Below, in pieces: positions 52,101 to 64,000 of a stretch of 64,000 nucleotides of DNA (positions are counted from its first letter, which is position 1; each line of letters starts with the position of its first letter). A program made the translations under genes and the position numbers. The notes under the pieces were generated by a model. It had not been told where the DNA came from, made no database searches, and saw nothing but the letters and a program-made list of their open reading frames with translations. The DNA is from Cordylochernes scorpioides (lineage: Eukaryota > Arthropoda > Arachnida > Pseudoscorpiones > Chernetidae): the NCBI GenBank assembly GCA_030710605.1, contig CP092879.1, positions 47,613,946 through 47,677,945 of the forward strand. The letters run 5' to 3'.

Positions 52101-52499
52101 ACATTACATGGAATAGTTTTTTTTTTTTCTAATAAAATTTACTGACCTCTTTGTTCACTGAAACCGAAACAATGTGTATGTTAGACCACTCTTTGTTCAA
52201 CCTTACACATTGTTTAGGTCTCTTATTAGGTGCAAGATGTATACTTATGCTAAAATGGTGATTTGGGTAAACATAGGTAAATTCATGTTGGGCCAGTATT
52301 GTTCAGCAAGCCAACACAGATATAACATTACGGTATGAAGCAAGTTGTGCTAAAACTAATATTTCCAATCAAATTATCAAAATATAACACATACTATGTA
52401 ATATAAACACATGTATGTAAAATAAACACAATAAAATAACCAATAATTAAAAACCATAAATTTTTCTAACACAGTATACTTCTTAAGTAAGAATACCTT

Positions 52500-53134
52500 A
52501 CCATGAAGGTTTAAAACCCTACACATTGAAACATGTGAAAAATGTAGCATGTGTGGTGTATGATGGGCTTGAAGAGAAAATATTTAAAAAAGATATTTAT
52601 TGAAACTTTTGTAATACCACACAAAATATGCATATTTACAGTTACAACTTGTCTAGCACCAAAAGATGTCATTTGGAATATAGAGTTATATCTACGGATA
52701 TGCAGCAAGAAGGACTTCGATAGAGGATGTAGGCCAGAGAGCAAAGAGAAAATAGGTCCTGGAGGGGACTCAATAGCAGGTAGAGAAACTCTACCTTGTT
52801 TACAACAGAGGCCAAAGGGTTCATCTCTAAATCTCAAAGCAGAGCAAAACTGGCATACCCGAGACATTTGGCCTATATCGACAGATGAATCAGCTTTATA
52901 ATCAATATGGGTATTATACTGCAAACCTGAAAACGGCTTATGAGTCCAAAGCTGAATACGCTGAACAGGAACTTGCATAGTTTGTGCAGCTGCGACGCGG
53001 GCTTCAGAATACCTAAGACGGCGAAGCGCACGACGCGTCTCACTTTGAAGTGGTGTCTCAATAGCTATAGCATTCCTATATCTCCTGGAAGCAGCCGTAT
53101 TCCTACCAATTAAAGGTCGGCTGCGGCGAGGCAT
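52500..53134 (-). pseudogene. Helitron Rep/helicase N-terminal fragment
   Basis: The 207-codon minus-strand frame starts at 53134 with an Arg-rich N-terminus (MPRRSRPLIGRNTAASRRYR), then VCQFCSALRFRDEPFGLCCK (C-x2-C and CC, zinc-binding N-terminal segment), GRVSLPAIESPPGPIFSLLS and HIRRYNSIFQMTSFGA, the order seen in Helitron replication initiator proteins just before the Rep catalytic domain. After TSFGA the sequence (about 40 residues, Phe/Ile/His-rich) no longer fits. No HUH motif or helicase follows, so it is a truncated remnant or a first exon. Confidence 0.65.
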
Positions 53135-53199
53135 ATTCTGAAATAAAATATTGAGATTAATAACAAAAGCTTAAAAACCAGCAATTTATAAACAAAGCA

Positions 53200-53645
53200 T
53201 AAAAAATACCTGTCTTTTTGAGGTAAAAATCAAAATTCCTAAATTTTTTCTTCAAAATAACCTTCCAGATATGTTAAAAAGATTATAAAAAACTAAAAGC
53301 ATAATATTAAAAAAAAAAGCTAAAAAATTAATGTACAAAACCATTTATCATTAAAAAGCCTCAAAAATAGACCAACCGCAGGACACGGCAATGAAAAAGC
53401 ATGCTTTTTTGAGGAAAAAAATAGAAATAAGAAAAATAAGAAATAAGAAATAAGAAAAAAGCATGCTTTTTCTTCAAAATAACCTTCCAGATATGTTAAA
53501 AAGATTATAAAAAACTAAAAGCATAATATTAAAAAGCTAAAAAATTAATGTACAAAACCAGTTATCATTAAAAAGCCTCAAAAATAGACCAACCGCAGGA
53601 CACGGCAATGAAAAAGCATGCTTTTTTGAGGAAAAAAATAGAAAT
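53200..53645. repeat. ~220-bp tandem duplication
   Basis: 53255-53430 and 53476-53645 are near-identical (share CCTTCCAGATATGTTAAAAA, ACCAACCGCAGGACACGGCA, AAAAAGCATGCTTTTTTGAG). Confidence 0.9.
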
Positions 53646-54440
53646 AATTTTCTAAAATACAAAATACAACCCCTATATGTTAAAAAAAACTATAAATAAT
53701 CTAAATATAAAATACTTAATCAAATAAATTAAAATATCTTAAATAAAATTTTGAAAAAGGACCTCAAAAAGACAAATAAATGAATCTGTTAAAGAAATCC
53801 CTCGCTTATTTAAAAATATAAATAACCTATTTTTTAGATACAACCCATATATGTAGAAAATATAATAAATAAACTGTATTTAAAAGATAAAAGCAATAAT
53901 TAAAAAACTCCATAAGAAAATTTAAAAAAGGACTTCAATAAATAAATACCAAATATTTCGAATTAGAGCAGTTATTTTAAACGGCGAATTAGATCAGTTA
54001 AATCTAAAAATGAAAAGATATATATAAATAAATAAAACATACAAAATATTTCAAGAGCAGTTATTAAGCTACGCTTGGCATCATAAATGTTCGCATGTAA
54101 AGCTATTTCAGGCCTTACATATTTCTAACAACCTTTTTGAAATAGGTTTTTGAAACATGGAAATTATAATACTTCAAATAAATAGAAATAGAGTGAACAC
54201 AAATAAAACATATCAAATATTTCGAATTAGAGCAGTTATTTTAAACGGCGAATTAGATCAGTTATATCTAAAAACGAAAATATAAATAAATAAATAAAAC
54301 ATACCAAATATTTCAAGAGAAGTTATTTTAAACGACGAATTAGATCAGTTATATCTAAAAATGAAAATATATAAATAAATAAAACCTACCAAATATTTCA
54401 AATTAGAGCAGTTAGCAAGTAGCGGAAAGTAAACACTTTT
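53646..54440. repeat. AT-rich degenerate ~90-bp repeats
   Basis: Units with CAAATATTTCGAATTAGAGC, AACGGCGAATTAGATCAGTT and AATAAATAAAACATAC occur at about 53949, 54215, 54305 and 54389. No gene. Confidence 0.75.
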
Positions 54441-54449
54441 GAAAGTATA

Positions 54450-54655
54450 AATACTTTTACTCTGTTGAATTTTTTTGTATTTTATCGATAACAGCAAAGT
54501 TATGTATTTTAAAGTTAGGAAAAATATTTTGATGTTAAGCAAAACCTGCTTCATCTCGTTTTACATAAATGTTGAAAATTTGGTTGAAATTGATGCATTG
54601 TAACGAAAGTTTATAGTGATGTACTCTTATGAAATTTGCATTTTATTAATATAAT
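54450..54655. repeat. Dispersed repeat, copy shared with 16555-16785
   Basis: Same sequence as 16555-16785 with substitutions; it ends exactly where the satellite begins. Confidence 0.8.
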
Positions 54656-57062
54656 GACCCCCTCCCTCCTAACTAAAAAATAGCCCCCCTCCCTCCTAAC
54701 TAAATAATGGTCCCACTCCCTCCTAACAGAATAATGGCCCCCCTCCCTCCTAAATGAATAATGGCCCACCACCTTCCTAGCTAAAAATTCGCCCACTTCT
54801 CCCTCCTAGCTGAATAATACTCCCACCCTCCTACCTGAATAATGGCCCCTCTCCCTCCTAACTGAATAATCGCCCCCTCCCTCCTAACTGAATAAAGGCC
54901 CCCCTCCCTCTTAACTAAATAATGGCCATCCTCCCTCCTAACTGAATAATGGCCCCCCTCCCTCCTAACTAAATAATGTCCTCCATCTCTCCTAACTGAA
55001 TAATGGCCCCCCTCTCTCCTAACTGAATAATGGCCCCCCTCCCTCCTAACTGAATAATGGCCCCACTCCCTCATAACTGAATAAAGGCCCCCCCCCCTCC
55101 TAACTAAATAATGGCCATCCTCCCTCCTAACTGAATAATGGCCCCCCTCCCTCCTAACTAAATAATGGCCCCCATCCCTCCTAACTGATTAATGGCCCCC
55201 CTCTCTCCTAACTGAATGATCGCCCCCTCCCTCCTAACTTAATGATCGCCCCCTCCCTCCTAACTAAATAATGGCCCCCTCCCTCCTAATTAAATAATGA
55301 CCCCCTCCCTCTTAACTGAATAATAGCCCCACTCCTTCCTAACTAAATAATGGCCTCCCTCCCTCCTAACTGAATAATAGCCCCCCTACCTCCTAACTGT
55401 ATAATAGCCCCCCTCCCTCCTAACTGAATAATGGCCCCCCTCCCTCCTAACTAAATAATGGCCACCCTCCCTCTTTACTAAATAATAGCCCCCCTCCCTC
55501 CTCACTGAATAATTGCCCCCCTCCTCCTAACTAAATAATTGCCCCCTCCCTCCTTACTAAATAATCGCCCCCCTCCCTCCTAACTGAAAAATGGCCCCCT
55601 CCCTCCTAACTGAATAATGGCCCCCCTCCCTCCTAACTGAATAATTGCCCCCCTCCCTCCTAACTAAATAATGGCCCCCCTCCTTCCTAACTAAATAATA
55701 GCCCCCTTCCCTTCTAACTAAATGATAGACCCTCTCCTCCTAACTAAATAATAGCCCCCCTCCCTCCTAACTTAAAATAGCCCCCCTCTCTTCTAACTAA
55801 ATAATAGCCCCTCTCCGTCCTAGTTAAATAATCGCCCCCCTCCTTCCTAGCTGAATAATGGCCCCAATCCCTCCTAGCTTAATAATCGCCCCCCTCCCTC
55901 CTAGCTGAATAATCGCCCCCCTCCCCTCCTAAATAAATAATCGCCCCTCCCCTCCTAGCTGAATAATTGCCCCACCCTCCTAAAAAAATAATGGCCCCCT
56001 TCCTCCTAACTGAATAATGGCCCCCCTCCCTCCTAACTAAATAATGGCCCCCTCCCTCCTAATTGAATAATGACCCCCTCCCTCTTAACTGAATAATAGC
56101 CCCACACCTTCCTAACTAAATAATGGCCTCCCTCCCTCCTAACTGAATAATAGCCCCCCTCCCTCCTAACTGTATAATAGACCCTCCCTCCTAACTGAAT
56201 AATGGCCCCCCTCCCTCCTAACTAAATAATGGCCACCCTCCCTCTTTACTAAATAATAGCCCCCCTCCCTCCTCACTGAATAATGGCCCCCCTCCTCCTA
56301 ATTAAATAATTGCCCCCTCCCTCCTTACTAAATAATCGCCCCCCTCCCTCCTAACTGAAAAATGGCCGCCTCCCTTCTAACTGAATAATGGCCCCCCTCC
56401 CTCCTAACTGAATAATTGCCCCCCTCCCTCCTAACTAAATAATGGCCCCCCTCCTTCCTAACTAAATAATAGCCCCCTTCCCTTCTAACTAAATGATAGA
56501 CCCTCTCCTCCTAACTAAATAATAGCCCCCCTCCCTCCTAACTTAAAATAGCCCCCCTCTCTTCTAACTAAATAATAGCCCCTCTCCGTCCTAGTTAAAT
56601 AATCGCCCCCCTCCTTCCTAGCTGAATAATAGCCCCCCCTACCTCCTAACTGAATAATGGCCCCTCTCCCTCCTAACTGAATAATAGCCCCCCTCCCTCT
56701 TAACTAAATAATAGCCCCCTCCCTCCTAACTAAATAATAGCCCCACTCCCTCCTAACTATATAATAGCCCACCTCCCTCCTAACAGAATAATTGTCCCCC
56801 TCCTTCCTAACTGAATAATGCCCCCCCCCTCCCTGCTATCTAAATAATCGCCCTTCTCCCTTCTATCTAAATAATGGCCCCTTCCTTTCTAACTGAATAA
56901 TTGCCTCCCTCCCTCCTAACTAAATAATCGCTTCCCTCCCTCCTATCTGAATAATCGCCCCCATACCTCCTAACTGAATAATGGCCCCCCTCCCTCCTAA
57001 CTAAACAATGGCCCCCCCTCTCCCAACTGAATAATCGCCCTTCCGTTCTTCCTATTTAAATA

Positions 57063-57189
57063 ACACTGATAGACAAAACTTAAGGAAGTTGAACCTTAGA
57101 GCATATATATATATCTCTCAGAGTTATTGTCTAAATCCCGATATATATATGCTATAAGGTACAACTTCCTTAAGTTGTGTCTATCAGTG
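57063..57189. mobile_element. Palindromic MITE in satellite, copy 1
   Basis: 127 bp, ends ACACTGATAGACAAAACTTA and complement (GTCTATCAGTG), TA on both sides (57061-57062; 57190-57191). Inner palindromic core ATATATATAT/CCCGATATATATATGC. Confidence 0.9.
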
Positions 57190-59750
57190 TAATCGCCCCC
57201 CTCTCCTAACTATATAATCGCCCCCCTTCCTCCTATCTAAATAATCACCCTCTTCCCTCCTATCAAATTATCGCCCCCATTCCTCCTATCTAAATAATAG
57301 CCCCCCACCTCCTAACTGAATAATCTCCCCCATCCCTCCTAACTAAATAAAAGCCCCCTCCCTCCTAAATGAATAATTGTTCCACTCTCTCCTAACTAAA
57401 TAATCGCCCACTCCCTCCTAACTGAAAATCGCCCCCTCTCTCCTAACTGAATAATCGCCCCCCTCCCTCCCAACTAAATAATCTTCCCCCCCATCTTATC
57501 TTAATATTCGCCCCCCTACCTCCTAACTGAATAATCGTTCCCTCTCTCCTATATAAATAATGTCTCCCCTCCCTCCTAACTGAATAATCACCCACCTCCC
57601 TCCTAACTGAATAATCGCCTCTTCCCTCCTAACTGAATAATAGCCCCCTCCCTCCTAAATGAATAATTGTTCCACTCTCTCCTAACTAAATAATCGCCCA
57701 CTCCCTCATAACTAAAAAATCGCCCCCCTCCCTCTTATCTGATTAATCCCCCCTCCCTCCTAAATGAATATTCGCCCCCTCCCTACTAACTGAAAAATTG
57801 TCCCCTCCTTCCTAACTGAATAATGCCCCCCCCCTGCTATCTAAATAATCGCCCCCCTCCCTTCTATCTAAATAATGGCCCCCTCCCTTCTAACTGAATA
57901 ATCGCCCTCTCCCTCCTTTCTACATTAATGCCCCCCTGCCTCCTATCTAAATAATGGCCCCCTCCCTCCTATCTAAATAATCGCCCCCCTCCCTTCTATC
58001 TAAATAATGGCTCCCTCCCTCCTATCTAAATAATGCCCTCTCCCTCCTAACTGAATAATCGACACCTTTCCTCCTATCTTAATAATCGCCCCCCTCACTC
58101 CTATCTAAATGATTGCCCACCTTCCTCTTAACTGAAAAATCGCCCCCCTCCCTCTTAACTGAATATTCGCCCCCCTCCCTTCTATCTAAATAATGGCCCC
58201 CCTCCCTCCTAACTGAATAATCGCCCCCTTCCTCCTATCTAAATAATCGCCCCCCCCACTCCTTGCAGAATAATAGCACACTTCCTTCCTAACTGAATTA
58301 TCGCCCCCCTCCCTCCCAACTAAATAATCGCCCTTTCCTCCTAACTGAATAATCGCCCCCCTCCCTTCTATCTAAATAATGGCTCCCTCCCTCCTATCTA
58401 AATAATGCCCTCTCCCTCCTAACTGAATAATCGACACCTTTCCTCCTATCTTAATAATCGCCCCCCTCACTCCTATCTAAATGATTGCCCACCTTCCTCT
58501 TAACTGAAAAATCGCCCCCCTCCCTCTTAACTGAATATTCGCCCCCCTCCCTTCTTTCTAAATAATGGCCCCCCTCCCTCCTAACTGAATAATCGCCCCC
58601 TTCCTCCTATCTAAATAATCGCCCCCCCCACTCCTTGCAGAATAATAGCACACTTCCTTCCTAACTGAATTATCGCCCTCCTCCCTCCTAACTGAATAAT
58701 CGCCCCTTCCCCCTTCTATCTAAATAATAGCCCCCTCCCTCCTAACTGAATAATAGCCCCTCTCCCTCCTAACTAAATAATCGCTCTCGCTCCCTCCTAA
58801 CTGAATATTTGCCCCCCTCCCTCCTAACTGAATAATCGCCCTCGCTCCCTCCTAACTGAATAATGGCGCACCTCCCTCCTAACTGAATAATCGCCCCCCT
58901 CCCTCCTAAATAAATAATCGCTCCTCTCATTCCTATTTGAATAATCCCCCCCTCCCTTCTATTTAAATAATTCCCCCCTCCCTCCCTCCTAACTAAATAA
59001 TCGCCCCCTCCCTCCTAACTTAAAATAGCCCCCCTCTCTTCTAACTAAATAATAGCCCCCCTCCGTCCTAGTTAAATAATCGCCCCCCTACTTCCTAGCT
59101 GAATAATGGCCCCAATCCCTCCTAGCTTTATAATCGCCTTCCTCCCTCCTAGATGAATAATCGCCCCTCTCCCCTCCTAAATAAATAATCGCCCGCTCCC
59201 CTCCTAGCTGAATAAATGCCCCACCCTCCTAAATAAATAATGGCCCCCTTCCTCCTAACTGAATAATGGCCCCCCTCCCTCCTAACTAAATAATAGCCCC
59301 CCTCCCTCCTAACTATATGATAGCCCCTCCCTCCTAAATGAATAATTGTCCCCCTCTCTCATAACTAAATAATCGCCCACTCCCTCCTAACTGAATAATC
59401 GCACCCGTCCCTCCTAACTGAATAATCCACCCCTCCCTCTTAACTGAATATTCGCCCCCTCCCACCTAACTGAATAATTGTCCCCCTCCTTCCTAACTGA
59501 ATAATGCCATCCCCCCTCCCTGCTATCTAAATAATCGCCCTCCTCCCTTCTATCTAAATAATGGCCCCTTCCCTTCTAACTGAATAATTGCCTCCCTCCC
59601 TCCTAACTAAATAATCGCTTCCCTCCCTCCTATCTGAATAATCGCCCCCATACCTCCTAACTGAATAATGGCCCCCCTCCCTCCTAACTAAACAATGGCC
59701 CCCCTCTCTCCCAACTGAATAATCGCCCTTCCGTTCTTCCTATTTAAATA

Positions 59751-59877
59751 ACACTGATAGACAAAACTTAAGGAAGTTGAACCTTATAGCATATATATAT
59801 ATCTCTCAGAGTTATTGTCTAAATCCCGATATATATATGCTATAAGGTACAACTTCCTTAAGTTGTGTCTATCAGTG
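59751..59877. mobile_element. Palindromic MITE in satellite, copy 2
   Basis: Identical to copy 3 and differs from copy 1 by G/T in ACCTTAKAGC. The left flank (CTTCCGTTCTTCCTATTTAA) is the same in all copies, so it spread by duplication of the array. Confidence 0.9.
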
Positions 59878-62800
59878 TAATCGCCCCCCTCTCCTAACTA
59901 TATAATCGCCCCCCTTCCTCCTATCTAAATAATCACCCTCTTCCCTCCTATCAAATTATCGCCCCCATTCCTCCTATCTAAATAATAGCCCCCCACCTCC
60001 TAACTGAATAATCTCCCCCATCCCTCCTAACTAAATAAAAGCCCCCTCCCTCCTAAATGAATAATTGTTCCACTCTCTCCTAACTAAATAATCGCCCACT
60101 CCCTCCTAACTGAAAATCGCCCCCTCTCTCCTAACTGAATAATCGCCCCCCTCCCTCCCAACTAAATAATCTTCCCCCCCATCTTATCTAAATATTCGCC
60201 CCCCTACCTCCTAACTGAATAATCGTTCCCTCTCTCCTATATAAATAATGTCTCCCCTCCCTCCTAACTGAATAATCACCCACCTCCCTCCTAACTAAAT
60301 AATCGCCTCTTCCCTCCTAACTGAATAATAGCCCCCTCCCTCCTAAATGAATAATTGTTCCACTCTCTCCTAACTAAATAATCGCCCACTCCCTCCTAAC
60401 TGAAAAATCGCCCCCCTCCCTCTTATCTGATTAATCCCCCCTCCCTCCTAAATGAATATTCGCCCCCTCCCTACTAACTGAAAAATTGTCCCCTCCTTCC
60501 TAACTGAATAATGCCCCCCCTGCTATCTAAATAATCGCCCCCCTCCCTTCTATCTAAATAATGGCCCCCCTCCCTTCTAACTGAATAATCGCCCTCTCCC
60601 TCCTTTCTACATTAATGCCCCCCTGCCTCCTATCTAAATAATGGCCCCCTCCCTCCTATCTAAATAATCGCCCCCCTCCCTTCTATCTAAATAATGGCCT
60701 CCCTCCCTCCTAACTGAATAATCGCCCCCTTCCTCCTATCTAAATAATCGCCCCCCTCACTCCTTGCAGAATAATCGCACCCCTCCTTCCTAACTGAATT
60801 ATCGCCCCCCTCCCTCCCAACTAAATAATCGCCCTTTCCTCCTAACTGAATAATCGCCCCCCTCCCTTCTATCTAAATAATCGCCCTCCTCCCTCCTAAC
60901 TGAATAATCGCCCCTTCCCCCTTCTATCTAAATAATAGCCCCCTCCCTCCTAACTGAATAATAGCCCCTCTCCCTCCTAACTGAATAATCGCCCCTTCCC
61001 CCTTCTATCTAAATAATAGCCCCCTCCTTCCTAACTGAATAATCGCCCCCGTCCCTCCTAACTGAATAATCCACCCCTCCCTCTTAACTGAATATTCGCC
61101 CCCTCCCACCTAACTGAATAATTGTCCCCCTCCTTTCTAACTGAATAATGCCCCCCCCCCTCTCTGCTATCTAAATAATCGCCCTCCTCCCTTCTATCGA
61201 AATAATGACCCCTTCCCTTCTAACTGAATAATTGCCTCCCTCCCTCCTAACTAAATAATCGCTTCCCTCCCTCCTATCTGAATAATTGCCCCCATACCTC
61301 CTAACTGAATAATGGCCCCCCTACCTCCTAACTGAATAATCGTTCCCTCTCTCCTATATAAATAATGTCTCCCCTCCCTCCTAACTGAATAATCACCCAC
61401 CTCCCTCCTAACTAAATAATCGCCTCTTCCCTCCTAACTGAATAATAGCCCCCTCCCTCCTAAAAGAATAATAGCCCCTCTCCCTCCTAACTGAATAATC
61501 GCCCCTTCCCCCTTCTATCTAAATAATAGCCCCCTCCCTCCTAACTGAATAATCACCCACCTCCCTCCTAACTAAATAATCGCCTCTTCCCTCCTAACTG
61601 AATAATAGCCCCCTCCCTCCTAAATGAATAATTGTTCCACTCTCTCCTAACTAAATAATCGCCCACTCCCTCCTAACTGAAAAATCGCCCCCCTCCCTCT
61701 TATCTGATTAATCCCCCCTCCCTCCTAAATGAATATTCGCCACCTCCCTACTAACTGAAAAATTGTCCCCTCCTTCCTAACTGAATAATGCCCCCCCCTG
61801 CTATCTAAATAATCGCACCCCTCCCTTCTATCTAAATAATGGCCCCCCTCCCTTCTAACTGAATAATCGCCCTCTCCCTCCTTTCTACATTAATGCCCCC
61901 CTGCCTCCTATCTAAATAATGGCCCCCTCTCTCCTATCTAAATAATCGCCCCCCTCCCTTCTATCTAAATAATGGCTCCCTCCCTCCTATCTAAATAATG
62001 CCCCCTCCCTCCTAACTGAATAATCGACACCCTTCCTCCTATCTTAATAATCGCCCCCCTCACTCCTATCTAAATGATTGCCCACCTTCCTCTTAACTGA
62101 AAAATCGCCCCCCTCCCTCTTAACTGAATATTCGCCCCCCTCCCTTCTATCTAAATAATGGCCCCCCTCCCTCCTAACTGAATAATCGCCCCCTTCCTCC
62201 TATCTAAATAATCGCCCCCCTCACTCCTTGCAGAATAATCGCACCCCTCCTTCCTAACTGAATTATCGCCCCCCTCCCTCCCAACTAAATAATCGCCCCT
62301 TCCCCTTCTATCTAAATAATAGCCCCCTCCCTCCTAACTGAATAATAGCCCCTCTCCCTCCTAACTAAATAATCGCTCTCGCTTCCTCCTAACTGAATAT
62401 TTGCCCCCCTCCCTCCTAACTGAATAATCGCCCTCGCTCCCTCCTAACTGAATAATGGCGCACCTCCCTCCTAACTGAATAATCGCCCCCCTCCCTCCTA
62501 AATAAATAATCGCTCCTCTCATTCCTATTTGAATAATCCCCCCCTCCCTTCTATTTAAATAATTCCCCCCTCCCTCCCTCCTAACTAAATAATCGCCCCC
62601 CTCCCTCCTAACTTAAAATAGCCCCCCTCTCTTCTAACTAAATAATAGCCCCCCTCCGTCCTAGTTAAATAATCGCCCCCCTACTTCCTAGCTGAATAAT
62701 GGCCCCAATCCCTCCTAGCTTTATAATCGCCTTCCTCCCTCCTAGATGAATAATCGCCCCTCTCCCCTCCTAAATAAATAATCGCCCGCTCCCCTCCTAG

Positions 62801-63425
62801 CTGAATAAATGCCCCACCCTCCTAAATAAATAATGGCCCCCTTCCTCCTAACTGAATAATGGCCCCCCTTCCTCCTAACTGAATAATAGCCCCCCCTACC
62901 TCCTAACTGAATAATGGCCCCCTTCCTCCTAACTGAATAATGGCCCCCCTCCCTCCTAACTAAATAATAGCCCCCCTCCCTCCTAACTATATGATAGCCC
63001 CCTCCCTCCTAAATTAATAATTGTCCCCCTCTCTCATAACTAAATAATCGCCCACTCCCTCCTAACTGAATAATCGCCCCCGTCCCTCCTAACTGAATAA
63101 TCCACCCCTCCCTCTTAACTGAATATTCGCCCCCTCCCACCTAACTGAATAATTGTCCCCCTCCTTCCTAACTGAATAATGCCCCCCCCCCTCCCTGCTA
63201 TCTAAATAATCGCCCTCCTCCCTTCTATCTAAATAATGGCCCCCTTCCCTTCTAACTGAATAATTGCCTCCCTCCCTCCTAAATAAATAATCGCTTCCCT
63301 CCCTCCTATCTGAATAATCGCCCCCATACCTCCTAACTGAATAATGGCCCCCCTCCCTCCTAACTAAACAATGGCCCCCCCTCTCCCAACTGAATAATCG
63401 CCCTTCCGTTCTTCCTATTTAAATA

Positions 63426-63552
63426 ACACTGATAGACAAAACTTAAGGAAGTTGAACCTTATAGCATATATATATATCTCTCAGAGTTATTGTCTAAATC
63501 CCGATATATATATGCTATAAGGTACAACTTCCTTAAGTTGTGTCTATCAGTG
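63426..63552. mobile_element. Palindromic MITE in satellite, copy 3
   Basis: Same as copy 2 with the same satellite flank on both sides. Confidence 0.9.
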
Positions 63553-64000
63553 TAATCGCCCCCCTCTCCTAACTATATAATCGCCCCCCTTCCTCCTATC
63601 TAAATAATCACCCCCCTTCCTCCTATCTAAATAATCACCCTCTTCCCTCCTATCAAATTATCGCCCCCATTCATCCTATCTAAATAATAGCCCCCACCTC
63701 CTAACTGAATAAACTCCCCCCTCCCTCCTAACTAAATAAAAGCCCCCTCCCTCCTAAATGAATAATTGTTCCACTCTCTCCTAACTAAATAATCGCCCAC
63801 TCCCTCCTAACTGAAAAATCGCCCCCTCCCTCTTATCTGAAAAATCCCCCCCTCCCTCCTAACTAAATATTCGCCCCCTGCCTACTAACTGAAAAATTGT
63901 CCCCCTCCTTCCTAACTGAATAATGCCCCCCCCCCTCCCTGCTATCTAAATAATCGCCCCCCTCCTTCCTATCTAAATAATGCCCCCTCCCTTCTAACTG

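Larger units (their letters stand above)
51456..53150 (-). mobile_element. Helitron, 3' end and N-terminal coding fragment
   Basis: Minus-strand 3' end: CCCGGGGCGAAGCCCGGG hairpin (51466-51485), then TCGGCGTCTAG ending at 51456 beside T. About 1 kb upstream on the same strand is a Helitron replicase-type ORF. The 5' TC end was not found; it may lie at 53.2-54.6 kb. Confidence 0.6.
54656..64000. repeat. 26-27-bp satellite array (C-rich plus strand)
   Basis: At least 9.3 kb of degenerate units like CCCCCCTCCCTCCTAACTGA plus ATAATGG (variants TAAATAATCG, TATCTAAATAATGG). It runs off the right edge. The plus strand is almost free of G outside ATGG/TCG; the minus strand has repeated G tracts (GGAGGGAGGGGGG). 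Long ORFs such as the REGGHYSV frames are products of periodicity. Blocks of units are duplicated (for example 55.3-55.86 with 56.08-56.64 kb, and kilobase blocks around the embedded MITEs). Confidence 0.95.

Noticed and set aside
54611-55074. Long minus-strand ORFs with REGGHYSVRREGGHYSV repeats
   Set aside because: They follow from the 27-bp periodicity of the satellite; frames are interrupted whenever the unit is 26 bp, and no start context or conservation is seen.

Overview
The window looks like an AT-rich metazoan nuclear genome, most likely arthropod. The reasons are the mix of I/Jockey-type LINE, Mag-like Ty3/gypsy, Ty1/copia, mariner, Tc1-like and Helitron DNA, eukaryotic tRNA and U6 sequences with Pol III features, and the absence of operons. 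I cannot fix the lineage further. Almost all of the window is transposable elements, foldback repeats and satellite DNA. Only a few short, apparently intronless genes look like host genes, and none is a familiar housekeeping gene.

Region by region. 1-7.5 kb: a decayed I/Jockey-superfamily LINE (endonuclease, RT, RNase H; minus strand), split by a Mag-like gypsy element (1214-5493) with both LTRs, PBS, PPT and a 5-bp target duplication. 7.6-9.9 kb: a decayed IS630/Tc1/mariner-superfamily transposase and a transposon end. 9.9-14.3 kb: a decayed copia element. 14.5-18 kb: three Helitron-type pieces, a nested Tc1-like element and an intact-looking tRNA-Gly(GCC). 18.1-19.8 kb: a two-RRM protein gene with repeats at both ends and two in-frame TAG codons. 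20.2-21.5 kb: a mariner with near-perfect inverted repeats and a broken ORF. 22.1-22.5 kb: a small RING-H2 gene. 23.4-27.5 kb: another Helitron, foldbacks and a 27-bp minisatellite. 28-36.8 kb: a transposon with very long inverted ends, a TRIM-like mini-LTR element, palindromic elements, two Tigger-like MITEs and an unrecognised GC-richer ORF.

36.9-51.2 kb has a striking layout. An approximately 0.85-kb inverted repeat lies at both ends. Just inside it, a directly repeated approximately 2.4-kb segment carries a mariner. Between the direct copies lie two paralogous RING genes, a tandemly triplicated U6 snRNA-derived sequence, a 170-bp satellite, and MITE and foldback relics. A degenerate tRNA-Gly(TCC) lies just outside the right direct repeat. 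51.4-54.6 kb: a Helitron 3' end and, on the same strand, the N-terminal part of a Helitron replicase/helicase-type protein. 54.66-64 kb: a continuous 26-27-bp C-rich/G-rich satellite (more than 9.3 kb, running off the window) with three copies of one palindromic 127-bp MITE that mark higher-order duplication.

The candidates for something new are the family of short RING genes inside the nested repeat structure, recurrent hammerhead-core-like hairpins in foldback elements of several families, the U6 triplication and the RRM gene with two TAG codons. No gene co-operation such as an operon or defence island can be shown. The shared logic is repeated insertion, inversion and duplication of mobile DNA.
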